Assembly (NCBI RefSeq): GCF_000422905.1
Contig: NZ_AUGY01000042.1
Span: 1 to 64,000 of the forward strand
Origin: Paenibacillus alginolyticus DSM 5050 = NBRC 15375
GTDB lineage: Bacteria; Bacillota; Bacilli; Paenibacillales; NBRC-103111
Length of the DNA stretch: 64,000 nucleotides
Reading direction: 5' to 3'
The position numbers and the translations under genes were made by a program. Every line of letters starts with the position of its first letter. Position 1 is the stretch's first letter. The notes beneath the pieces were generated by a model. That model saw only the letters and a program-made list of their open reading frames with translations, did not search any database and was not told where the DNA came from. Positions 18,159 to 26,832 of the stretch are shown here, piece by piece.

Positions 18159-19260
18159 AATGATCCGAAGCTTTCGATTTAAAATGATTCAGTTCTTTGG
18201 TTTAAGCATGCTTTTTTCCGCTACCATAACCTATGTGCTCTATAAAGCTCTTCAACTCTATTATTATACGACCAAGTTCGAAAATCCATTGACTAAAATT
18301 CGATATGTCATGAGAGATATTGGGGATATTAACTTCTTTTTGCTTATTTTCATTCCTCTCTCGATTTTGTTTTTCTTTCTCTTCACCAAGCAATATGCGG
18401 CTTATTTCAATGAAATATCCAGCGGAATTAATCAGCTTGCGAATGGTAATTTCAATAGTCGCATCCATATTCCCTCCAAAGATGAATTCGGGGACATTGC
18501 GAGAGATATTAATCGGGCAAGTGAACAATTGCAGCAAGCTTTGGATAGAGGAGATTTTGCAGAAAATAGCAAGGAACAATTGGTCTTGAACTTGGCTCAT
18601 GATTTGCGTACGCCGCTGACTTCCATTTTAGGTTATTTGGATTTCATTCTTCAGAACGATCAGTTGACTGCTGATCAAATGAAGCACTATACGAGCATTG
18701 CTTTTACCAAGTCTCAACGTCTAGAAAAGCTCATTGATGAACTATTCGAAATCACTCGTTTGAACTATGGAAAGCTGAACATTGAAAAAAAACCAATCGA
18801 TATGAGCGAGCTTCTCATTCAATTAAACGAGGAATTATACCCTGTTTTTGAGAAAAACAACCTAACAACTCGATTGAATGTGACTCCGCACTTAATTGTT
18901 TTGGGGGACGGTGAGCTACTGGCACGTGTATTTGAAAATCTGCTGACGAATGCCAATCGCTATGGAAAAGATGGCCAGTTTATTGATATTAATTGCAATA
19001 TTGATGCGGAAGATGTGGCGATTCAAGTGATCAATTATGGGGATTGTATTCTTCCGGAAGAACTGCCGCATATTTTCGATATGTTTTTTACCGGCGATCA
19101 AGCGCGAACACATCGTGAGGGGAGCACTGGGCTTGGCTTGTCCATAGCTAAGAATATTGTAGATCAGCATCAAGGCACAATTACGGCCGAAAGCAGTGTA
19201 ATTCGTACGCTTTTTGAAGTCCGTTTCCCGCAAAAAATGGCATTCGAAGAACCCGGTTAG
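18151..19260 (+). CDS. VanS-like sensor histidine kinase
   Basis: The 369-residue kinase has two transmembrane segments (about 13-34 and 60-79) with a very short extracellular loop, a HAMP linker (about 80-132), a HisKA domain with phospho-acceptor His150 in NLAHDLRTPLTS, and an HATPase domain with the N box (ENLLTNANRYG) and G2 box (GSTGLGLSIAKNIV). The small loop suggests it senses within the membrane. Its ATG overlaps the regulator gene by eight bases (ATGGCTGA), indicating coupled translation. Confidence 0.87.
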   Translation: MAEMIRSFRFKMIQFFGLSMLFSATITYVLYKALQLYYYTTKFENPLTKIRYVMRDIGDINFFLLIFIPLSILFFFLFTKQYAAYFNEISSGINQLANGNFNSRIHIPSKDEFGDIARDINRASEQLQQALDRGDFAENSKEQLVLNLAHDLRTPLTSILGYLDFILQNDQLTADQMKHYTSIAFTKSQRLEKLIDELFEITRLNYGKLNIEKKPIDMSELLIQLNEELYPVFEKNNLTTRLNVTPHLIVLGDGELLARVFENLLTNANRYGKDGQFIDINCNIDAEDVAIQVINYGDCILPEELPHIFDMFFTGDQARTHREGSTGLGLSIAKNIVDQHQGTITAESSVIRTLFEVRFPQKMAFEEPG

Positions 19261-19279
19261 CTATTTGGCCGAACATTTA

Positions 19280-19475
19280 ATGAAAAATTTATATTTACCC
19301 TACTTATTCTTTTAACAGTCTCCCCTATTCTAGATGTATGAATAGAAAGAGGAAACTGTGAATGAAAAAGTGGGGTTTTTGGTATATCCGGAAATCAGGT
19401 AGATGGGGTGATTGTTATGTAAAAAATAGGCAATTCGTTGTATGGATGAATTTTCCATTTGATAGTATATTTTAA
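19280..19475 (+). pseudogene. Second VanY-like remnant with duplicated promoter region
   Basis: After the kinase gene, AATGAAAAATTTATATTTACCC, a T-rich stretch, CTATTCTAGATGTATGAAT and AGAGGAAACT repeat the layout seen at 16573. They lead to ATG 19362, which starts MKKWGFWYIRKSG, closely parallel to MKKWVLWLVI of the first remnant. The frame stops after 37 codons (19475) and has no carboxypeptidase sequence. The region 19476-19604 shows no other gene. It reads as a decayed copy of the same VanR-controlled unit. Confidence 0.45.
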
Positions 19476-19604
19476 TAGATTCATACAAACGGGTTTATCG
19501 CCAAAAGGCTTTCAGGAAATTTTCAGTTTCATGAAACTTTTTGGAAAGATCTTCCGTCTATTTTATCATACATACAGTTTGGAAATGAAAGGAAGACATA
19601 CCAA

Positions 19605-20375
19605 ATGGCAAGCTGGTTTCGTAAAAGAAGCGCTTTGGACGCTTTAGCTGTCGATGAGGAACCGCAATCTGATGAACGATTCTCGCGTCTCAGCCAACGC
19701 CATTCTCCGTTATTAACGGTGAGTGGGGTACACCGCTCCTTTCAAGTTGGAGGCCAAAGGTTAGAGGTACTGAAAGGGATTGAGATGGAGCTCAAACCGC
19801 TGCAGCTTGTCATGCTCAAAGGCCGATCTGGTTCAGGGAAAACGACGCTGCTTAATTTAATCGGGGGGCTTGATCAGCCGAATGAGGGGGGAATTTTGTT
19901 TCAAGAGCACGCTTTTCATCTCAGCAGTGACGATGAACGAACGTTGATTCGTCGCAAGGAAATTGGTTTTATCTTTCAATCCTATGCATTAATGCCCTTG
20001 TTGTCTGCTTGGGAAAATGTCGAGCTAGCGCTGCGAATGGCGGGTATTCCGCGTTCTGAGTGGAAAGACCGTGTGAAGCATTGCCTTGAGCTCGTTGGGC
20101 TTGGCAAGCGGATGCATCATCGTCCTTATGAGCTATCCGGCGGCGAGCAGCAGCGTGTCGCGATTGCAAAGGCGATTGCGCATCGACCTTCCCTTATTTT
20201 GGCGGATGAGCCTACTGCTGAGCTAGATTCCCAGATGGGTGCGCAGATTATGTCTGTTTTTCGCAGCATCATGAAAGCAGAACAAGTCACGATATGTATG
20301 ACAACACATGACCCTACAATTTTGGAGGTTGCCGATCATGTTTACGAAATGGTGGACGGAAGATTCGTCACTTAA
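19605..20375 (+). CDS. ABC transporter ATP-binding protein, LolD/MacB type
   Basis: The 256-residue ATPase has Walker A GRSGSGKTT (73-81), Q-loop FIFQSYALMPLLSAWENVELAL, signature LSGGEQQRVAIAKA and Walker B LILADEPTAELD, then the MTTHD switch His. An N-terminal extension of about 35 residues, basic then acidic, precedes the fold; it is unusual for the family. It heads a cluster with an adaptor lipoprotein and an FtsX-type permease, matching MacAB-like exporters or mechanotransmission complexes. Its end overlaps the next gene. Confidence 0.88.
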   Translation: MASWFRKRSALDALAVDEEPQSDERFSRLSQRHSPLLTVSGVHRSFQVGGQRLEVLKGIEMELKPLQLVMLKGRSGSGKTTLLNLIGGLDQPNEGGILFQEHAFHLSSDDERTLIRRKEIGFIFQSYALMPLLSAWENVELALRMAGIPRSEWKDRVKHCLELVGLGKRMHHRPYELSGGEQQRVAIAKAIAHRPSLILADEPTAELDSQMGAQIMSVFRSIMKAEQVTICMTTHDPTILEVADHVYEMVDGRFVT

Positions 20376-21438
20376 TTGGACGATGAAGCCTTTAGCTGCA
20401 CTGCTTGTATGTTCGACATTACTACTTGCTTCTGGATGTTCACTTTTGCCTAAGGAGCAGGATGAAGAATCGCTTCCGACGATTAATCCGCCTAAGCTTT
20501 CCAAAAAGCCTGAATATACGGTGAAAACGGAAACCCTTGAAACGAAAGTGAGAGGGAGTGGGCGCTTAATGGCTTTGCAAGAGGAGAAACTGTTTTTCTC
20601 CGAAGATATGTCAGCCAAACGGATCAGTGCCATTCTTGTGAAAAATGGGGATTCCGTTGAAAAAGGTCAGCCGATCGCGGAGCTTGACGTAACGGATATG
20701 GCCAGTGATTTGAAGCGGAAGAAGCTTCAAACACGTAAGGATGAACTTACGATGATCGAAACGCTGCGGAAAGCAGATGAAATGTCGCCTGAGCAAATTG
20801 AGCAGGCAAAGATTGATTTTGAGTTGAAGCGTGAAGAACTGACCAAGCTTGAAACGCAAGTTGGTAAAGCGCAGCTGCTCGCTCCGTTCAGCGGAACTAT
20901 CGTTACTGTAACAGCCAAGAAAGGCGATACGGTGAAGACCGGAGAATCCGTTGCGACCCTTGCCGATCTGAATGAACTAACGGTGGCCGCAAGTATTAGT
21001 GCAGATGATGCGAAGAAAGTAGCCATTGGCATGGACGTGCAGGTGGATATTAATTCAGCCGGCCAGCACAAAGGGAAAGTGAAGCAGCTGCCGAACCCGC
21101 AAGCTGGGAACAACAATAATAACGGCATGTTTCCGGGTCAAGGTGGGCAAGGTGAGCAGGATACAATCGATAATTATTTGGTGGTTCAGCTTAGTGAGTT
21201 TCCGAAAGGGCTGAATCGAGGTACACCGCTTAGTGTTACGATTATTACCCAAAGAAAAGAAAACGCCACAACTATCCCTCTAGCTGCGCTTCGCTCGTAT
21301 TCGGGTCGGAATTATGTCCAGGTCATCGATAATCAAGGGAATAAGAAGGAAGTGGACGTGGAAATTGGTCAGCAGACGTCAACAGATGTGGAGATTGTAA
21401 AAGGTCTCACAGCTGGACAGAAAGTAGTGGGTCGCTAA
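20338..21438 (+). CDS. Adaptor (membrane-fusion) lipoprotein, MacA/HlyD type
   Basis: The 366-residue protein carries a lipoprotein signal with lipobox LASGC and a membrane-fusion-protein layout. This comprises a first lipoyl/barrel half (DMSAKRISAILVKNGDSVEKGQPIAELD), a helical hairpin (residues about 140-185), a second lipoyl half (LLAPFSGTIVTVTAKKGDTVKTGE) and a C-terminal beta-barrel/membrane-proximal part. GGAGG nine bases before ATG 20338 favours that start; ATG 20383 would give a cleaner signal peptide but lacks an SD. It overlaps the ATPase gene and its TAA overlaps the permease ATG. Confidence 0.85.
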   Translation: MFTKWWTEDSSLNWTMKPLAALLVCSTLLLASGCSLLPKEQDEESLPTINPPKLSKKPEYTVKTETLETKVRGSGRLMALQEEKLFFSEDMSAKRISAILVKNGDSVEKGQPIAELDVTDMASDLKRKKLQTRKDELTMIETLRKADEMSPEQIEQAKIDFELKREELTKLETQVGKAQLLAPFSGTIVTVTAKKGDTVKTGESVATLADLNELTVAASISADDAKKVAIGMDVQVDINSAGQHKGKVKQLPNPQAGNNNNNGMFPGQGGQGEQDTIDNYLVVQLSEFPKGLNRGTPLSVTIITQRKENATTIPLAALRSYSGRNYVQVIDNQGNKKEVDVEIGQQTSTDVEIVKGLTAGQKVVGR

Positions 21439-24371
21439 TGTCCATGCCGATGCTGCGGTTTTTATTTCGGAAAATGTGGAATACCCGTTGGCTAACGCTC
21501 AGCACCTTGCTTGGCCTAGTGATGGCTGTTGCTTTCACCACGAGCATTCCGATGTATGCCGATGGGTCGCTGAAGCGAGTTGTCGCCAAATCGTTAGAAG
21601 AAAAGAGCGAGGGACTTCCAGCAGGCTCGCTGCTCATGCGCTATCAAGCTGTTGGGACAGAACGTGCAGGGCTTACAGAGCTCAAAGACGTCAATATGTA
21701 TATACAAGATGAAATTCCGAAAGATGTGGGCTTTCCCTTACAGACCTATGCAAGAAACTATTCCATCAAAGGAGCGCAACTAACTCCCGCAGATGGGACA
21801 AAAGCAGACCCTAGTAAACGTCGGCAAATGACATTAACGACGTTAAGCGGACTATCCGATCAGGTTGAATGGTCCATCGGACAGATGCCTTCTGGGCAAG
21901 TGCAGAATGGCCTAATAGAAGCAGTAGTCTTAGAAGAAGCTTTGTTTCGAAACGATCTGCATGTAGGGGATATATTCAGTTATTCGGTTTCAGGTGCAGG
22001 CGGCAGTCAATTATTAAAAGTGAAGATCGTGGGTTCCTTCAAACCCAAAAATGAAGCGAGTCCTTATTGGTTTCAAGGCTTAGAAGGGTTAGTAAACGCA
22101 CTTATTATTCATGATGATGTATTCATGAAGACGTTGTTAACGGAGAAGAAAATTCCGCTTCAGCTCGCTAATTGGTATTATGCATTCGATCTGCGGAATA
22201 TCCAAACCAGTCAATTATCGCCACTTGAGAATCGTCTGGAGCGTTTGGATATCAACTTGTTCCAAAAGCTGAAGAATACAAAGGTGGATGTTTCATTTAA
22301 ACCGATTCTTACTGAATTTAAAGCCCAAAGCTTGCAGATGCAAATTTTATTATTCACATTAGCGGCTCCAATGATTGCGATGGTTTTTTATTACATTGTG
22401 ATGAATGCCAGACAATCGCTTGATCGACAGCGAGGTGTGATTGCCATCCTGCGAAGCCGTGGAGGAAGTACGAAGCAAATTGTAGGCATATACTTTCTGG
22501 AAGGTTTATTGCTTGGGGCGATTGCATTGCTGGTTGGACCTTTTATGGGCTGGTTCATGGCGAAAAGTATTGGCTCATCCAGTGGATTTCTTACGTTCGT
22601 TGATCGTAAATCAATTCCTGTTGGCTTCACTAATGAGGCATTGCTATACGGCGGGCTCGCTGTTCTGATTGCAATTCTTGCCAGTGTGATTCCAGCTGTT
22701 CTTTTCGCAAGATCTTCGATTGTCAACTATAAGCAGCAGCTAGCAAGATCAGACCGCTCGCCACTATGGCAGCGTTGGTTTATTGACATTGTACTGTTAG
22801 GACTTGTTGGCTATGGCTTTTATTTATTTGATCAACGCCAAGTACTATCTATCCAAACAGGGCTAACGACCGATCAGCTACAGGTGCATCCGCTGCTGTT
22901 TTTCGTTCCAGCACTTTCAATCTTCGCGCTAGGCCTTTTCTTTCTGCGCATCTTTCCGTGGCTGCTGCGATTGTTCGGCTGGCTAGGACGCAAATTCCTG
23001 CCCGTGCCGCTATACTTGACGCTTGTTCAGCTTTCGCGCTCAGCCAAAGCCTACTATCCGCTCATGCTGCTGCTTATCCTTACGCTCGGCCTCGGCGTAT
23101 ACAATTCTTCGGCTGCGCGTACGATTGATCTGAACTCGACGGAGCGGATCATGTATCAATATGGTACCGATGTTGTGCTGCAAACCGTTTGGGAAGGCTT
23201 CTCGGACGATCTGCCGAAGGATCCGAACGCAGGGAAAAGCGGCGGCGGTGCTCAGGGAAGCGGAACATCAGGTGCCGGAGGTAATAATGGCGGCAATGGC
23301 AGCGGTGGCTCGGGTGCGGGTGGAGGCCAAGGTCAAGGCGGCCCGAAACCTGGAGAGGAGACACCAACCAAGATTCGTTATGTTGAACCGCCCTTCCAAA
23401 TGTTCCGTGATCTAGAGGGCGTCCAGGCTGCGGCCAGAGTTTTGCAAATGAAAGCGAACGTTGTTGTTTCAGGTAAATCAACTGGTCAGGGAATGATCAT
23501 GGGAATCGACAATGCTGATTTTGCTAAAGTAGCTTGGTTCCGGCCCGATTTATTCCCAGCGCATCCGAATCAATACCTGAATTTGCTAGGAAGCTATGAG
23601 CAAGCTGTCATTATACCTTCGAATTATGCAAGTAAATATGCGCTTAAAGCGGGTGATCTGCTTTCAATTACCATTGGTCAGCAGCCCGTGGAATTCGTGA
23701 TTGTTGGTATCCTGCCGTATTGGCCGAGTCAATATCCGGATCAGACACCATTTTTCATAGCAAATTTAGATTACATATACGATCAGGCACCAATTACACC
23801 CTATGAAGTATGGCTCAAAATGAAACCGGATGCTAAAGTTGCTCCGATTGTTACAGCTCTGCAGGCGAAGGGAATTGAGCTTGCTTCCGTGAAGGATGTT
23901 CGTAACGAGCTCATTATTCAGAAGAAACTTCCAGCAAGAGGCGGCGTCTTTGGCATTCTTAGTCTGGGCTTTCTCGTCTCAGTGATCGTCTCCTTAATCG
24001 GCTACATGCTATATTGGTTCTTCAATTTATCTAGCAGAGTTGTGCAGTTTGGGGTACTTCGCGCCATGGGACTTTCCCGCAAACAATTGACTGGCATGCT
24101 GCTCCTAGAGCAAGGTTTTACGGCTGGATTGTCCATCGCATTAGGCATCGGAATTGGGAAATTAACGAGTTATTTCTTCCTTCCTTTCCTTCAAACTTCT
24201 CAGAATGTGAAGACGCAGGTGCCGCCGTTCCGAGTGGTTTTTGATTCCAAAGACACTTATCAGCTATATTTCGTGGTTGCTTTCATGATGATAACAGGGG
24301 CGCTGTTACTGTTCTTACACATTAGAAGGCTGCGCGTTCATCAGGCTGTGAAGCTGGGAGAGGAGAAATAG
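21438..24371 (+). CDS. ABC transporter permease, duplicated FtsX domain
   Basis: The 977-residue permease has an N-terminal transmembrane helix (about 17-36), a large extracellular region, FtsX helices at about 303-430 and 455-560, a second extracellular region, and a C-terminal FtsX trio (about 833-965). The second extracellular region begins with a low-complexity Gly/Ser/Asn/Gln linker of about 45 residues near 594-640 (coding 23224-23355). Such two-FtsX permeases, with MacB-type ATPases, move lipoproteins, peptides or signals rather than small nutrients. The ATG overlaps the adaptor stop (TAATG). The next ATPase gene begins two bases after its stop. Confidence 0.85.
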   Translation: MSMPMLRFLFRKMWNTRWLTLSTLLGLVMAVAFTTSIPMYADGSLKRVVAKSLEEKSEGLPAGSLLMRYQAVGTERAGLTELKDVNMYIQDEIPKDVGFPLQTYARNYSIKGAQLTPADGTKADPSKRRQMTLTTLSGLSDQVEWSIGQMPSGQVQNGLIEAVVLEEALFRNDLHVGDIFSYSVSGAGGSQLLKVKIVGSFKPKNEASPYWFQGLEGLVNALIIHDDVFMKTLLTEKKIPLQLANWYYAFDLRNIQTSQLSPLENRLERLDINLFQKLKNTKVDVSFKPILTEFKAQSLQMQILLFTLAAPMIAMVFYYIVMNARQSLDRQRGVIAILRSRGGSTKQIVGIYFLEGLLLGAIALLVGPFMGWFMAKSIGSSSGFLTFVDRKSIPVGFTNEALLYGGLAVLIAILASVIPAVLFARSSIVNYKQQLARSDRSPLWQRWFIDIVLLGLVGYGFYLFDQRQVLSIQTGLTTDQLQVHPLLFFVPALSIFALGLFFLRIFPWLLRLFGWLGRKFLPVPLYLTLVQLSRSAKAYYPLMLLLILTLGLGVYNSSAARTIDLNSTERIMYQYGTDVVLQTVWEGFSDDLPKDPNAGKSGGGAQGSGTSGAGGNNGGNGSGGSGAGGGQGQGGPKPGEETPTKIRYVEPPFQMFRDLEGVQAAARVLQMKANVVVSGKSTGQGMIMGIDNADFAKVAWFRPDLFPAHPNQYLNLLGSYEQAVIIPSNYASKYALKAGDLLSITIGQQPVEFVIVGILPYWPSQYPDQTPFFIANLDYIYDQAPITPYEVWLKMKPDAKVAPIVTALQAKGIELASVKDVRNELIIQKKLPARGGVFGILSLGFLVSVIVSLIGYMLYWFFNLSSRVVQFGVLRAMGLSRKQLTGMLLLEQGFTAGLSIALGIGIGKLTSYFFLPFLQTSQNVKTQVPPFRVVFDSKDTYQLYFVVAFMMITGALLLFLHIRRLRVHQAVKLGEEK

Positions 24372-24372
24372 C

Positions 24373-25305
24373 GTGATTACTTGCGAGGGATTAGTCAAAA
24401 TTTATAAAACAGACGAGATTGAAGTTGTCGCTTTGCAGGGGCTAAACATTCAGATTGACGCCGGTGAGCTTATGGCCATTATCGGGAATAGCGGAAGCGG
24501 CAAATCCACATTGCTGAATATATTAGGAGGTCTTGATCGCCCTTCTGCAGGTCAAGTGAAAGTCGGCGATTGGGATTTACTGAAGATTACCGATAAGCAG
24601 CTAGTTGATTACAAACGACATACAGTCGGCTTCATCTGGCAAAATAATGCGCGAAATCTTGTCTCTTACCTGACCGCGCTCGAGAATGTGGAAATGCCAA
24701 TGATGCTCAGCGGGAACTATGACCCTGTCTACGCGAAGCAGTTGCTTGAATGGGTCGGTCTCAGCCACCGCATGAATAACAAGCTGCAAGAACTGTCCGG
24801 TGGTGAGCAGCAGCGCGTGGCAATTGCGATTTCGCTTGCTAACCGCCCGCGTTTACTGCTTGCGGATGAACCGACGGGGTCGGTGGATACGAAGACGGCA
24901 GATATGATTCTTTCTATTTTTGAGCGGCTGAATAAGGAATTAGGTGTGACGATTGTCATTGTTACTCACGATATGTCCATGGCAGGCAAAGTAGGGCGAG
25001 TCGTTGCCATTCGAGACGGCATGACAAGCTCGGAGTTTATTGCTCGCAATCCTTCGATTTCCGCACTCGATGGAACGTCGGCAGGTCTCACAGGTGATGA
25101 CCATGAGGAATATGTGGTACTGGACCGTGCGGGACGATTGCAGGTTCCGAAGGCTTACTTGAACGCTCTACAAATTGACGGAAAAGCTACGATGGAGTTT
25201 GATGGCGAGAAAATTATGATTAAAGCACCGAAAGATCTATCTACGAGTGAAGGTATCGAACGAATGGAAGCAAATTCACAAACCGTTGGAGGAAAATCAA
25301 AATGA
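24373..25305 (+). CDS. Second LolD/MacB-type ABC ATPase with C-terminal extension
   Basis: The 310-residue protein has Walker A GNSGSGKST (38-46), Q-loop FIWQNNARNLVSYLTALENVEM, signature LSGGEQQRVAIAISLA, Walker B LLLADEPTGSVD and the THD switch. About 85 residues follow the nucleotide-binding domain (from about 225), including EEYVVLDRAGRLQVPKAYL, reminiscent of regulatory extensions in FtsX-partner ATPases. The start is GTG 24373 behind AGGAG. Two different ATPases around one permease could form a heterodimer. Confidence 0.87.
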   Translation: MITCEGLVKIYKTDEIEVVALQGLNIQIDAGELMAIIGNSGSGKSTLLNILGGLDRPSAGQVKVGDWDLLKITDKQLVDYKRHTVGFIWQNNARNLVSYLTALENVEMPMMLSGNYDPVYAKQLLEWVGLSHRMNNKLQELSGGEQQRVAIAISLANRPRLLLADEPTGSVDTKTADMILSIFERLNKELGVTIVIVTHDMSMAGKVGRVVAIRDGMTSSEFIARNPSISALDGTSAGLTGDDHEEYVVLDRAGRLQVPKAYLNALQIDGKATMEFDGEKIMIKAPKDLSTSEGIERMEANSQTVGGKSK

Positions 25306-26780
25306 AGAAGATTTCACGTAAAATGCTTGCTACAACCCTAACGCTGGTTATGGTAGCTCCATTAGCAGTTGCTTGTACCAAAGGGGAAAAAACGGATGAT
25401 AAGCAGGAGCGCGTACTTAAGATCGCGACTTCTATGATGTACGGAGGTGATGACGAGTATTTCAGACAACAATTCACCGAAATATTTGAATTTGCCAATC
25501 CCAATATCAAGATTGAAATGATTCCAACGATGGATGATAAGTTCCGTTATGGCAACATTCAACCTGGAGAGAAAATGCCCGATCCCATGGAGAAGCTGAA
25601 GGAAGTCATGCAGGGAGATAATCCGCCGGATGTGGTTATGCTTGGTTATGAACAGCTGCCGGATATGATTGAAAGCAACATGCTTACACAGCTAGATCCA
25701 CGAATAACGAAAGATAAATTCGACACCGCAGGGATCGTTCCAGCGGTTATGGATGGTATGAAAAATGCAGGCGGCGGGAAGCTTTACGCACTTGCTCCGA
25801 CATTCAGCTCTTCTGCACTCATTTATAATAAGAAAATGTTCACAGATGCGGGAGTCGATTATCCGAAGGATGGGATGACCTGGGATGAGACCTTCGATCT
25901 TTCCAAACGCCTTGTTAAAGGGGAAGGGGACAGCCGCATCAATGGTTTCGCATTTAATACGCAATCGCAAGGCGGAGATTTGTTCTATGGTATGCAAATG
26001 TACACAGCTCCCCTGCAATTGAAAATGTTCGATGATGCTGGAGAGAAAATGACGGTGGATACGGACCAATGGGAAAAAGTTTGGGCAAAAATGGCTCAGA
26101 TGCAAAAAGAGAAAGTGTTCCCAGAGATGATGGATCCGTCGAAGCCGATGAACCGTCAGTATGATCAAAATAATCCTTTTGCCTATGATGATTTCATGTC
26201 AGGTCGCTTGGCCATGGCGATTATCAATTATGGTCAAATTCAACAGCTTACGAATGCAAACAAAAATGCAGCGAATTTTAAAGGCTATACACCAATCGAG
26301 TGGGATGTTGTTACGATTCCTTCCCATCCGGAAGCAAAAGGTGTTGGCGGATCCATCTATATGAATGGTATTATGGGTATAAATGCCAAAGCGCAAAACC
26401 CTGAGGATGCTTGGAAATTCATTAAGTTCATTAATGGCGAAGATTGGGCAAAATTGAAATCTCATAGTTCCTATAACTTGGTTGCTCGTTCCAAATATTT
26501 GAAGCCTAAAGATGGATTGGACTTTCATATGGAAGCTTTCTACAATGTGACACCAGCTCCAATGGATAATAACATGAAAATTTATCGCACGAATCCTAAC
26601 ATTTATCAGGTACAAGAAATTGGTCGTACGCAGTTTATGAATGTCCTTCAAGGAAAAACGACAGCTCGCGAAGCACTCAAGCAATGGCAGACCCAAGGGG
26701 ATGCGATGCTCAAACAAATGAAGGAAAATCCAAATACGCCTATGAACCCGATGATACAACAGGCTGTGCCTGCTGGCTAA
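25302..26780 (+). CDS. Family 1 extracellular solute-binding lipoprotein
   Basis: The 492-residue protein has a lipoprotein signal (lipobox LAVAC, Cys25) and the features of sugar-type ABC binding proteins: FEFANPNIKIEMIP, PPDVVMLGYEQLPDM, SSSALIYNKKMFTDAGVDYP-type hinge, and GVGGSIYMNGIMGINAKAQNPEDAWKFIKF. Its ATG overlaps the preceding ATPase stop by four bases, so it belongs to the exporter operon. No sugar-importer permeases are near. A binding lipoprotein in an FtsX/MacA setting is odd; it may be a sensory or substrate-presenting component. Confidence 0.86.
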   Translation: MKKISRKMLATTLTLVMVAPLAVACTKGEKTDDKQERVLKIATSMMYGGDDEYFRQQFTEIFEFANPNIKIEMIPTMDDKFRYGNIQPGEKMPDPMEKLKEVMQGDNPPDVVMLGYEQLPDMIESNMLTQLDPRITKDKFDTAGIVPAVMDGMKNAGGGKLYALAPTFSSSALIYNKKMFTDAGVDYPKDGMTWDETFDLSKRLVKGEGDSRINGFAFNTQSQGGDLFYGMQMYTAPLQLKMFDDAGEKMTVDTDQWEKVWAKMAQMQKEKVFPEMMDPSKPMNRQYDQNNPFAYDDFMSGRLAMAIINYGQIQQLTNANKNAANFKGYTPIEWDVVTIPSHPEAKGVGGSIYMNGIMGINAKAQNPEDAWKFIKFINGEDWAKLKSHSSYNLVARSKYLKPKDGLDFHMEAFYNVTPAPMDNNMKIYRTNPNIYQVQEIGRTQFMNVLQGKTTAREALKQWQTQGDAMLKQMKENPNTPMNPMIQQAVPAG

Positions 26781-26832
26781 GGCATGTTGGAATTCTTATA
26801 GGATGATATTATGAAGGAGGACGCTCATTACC

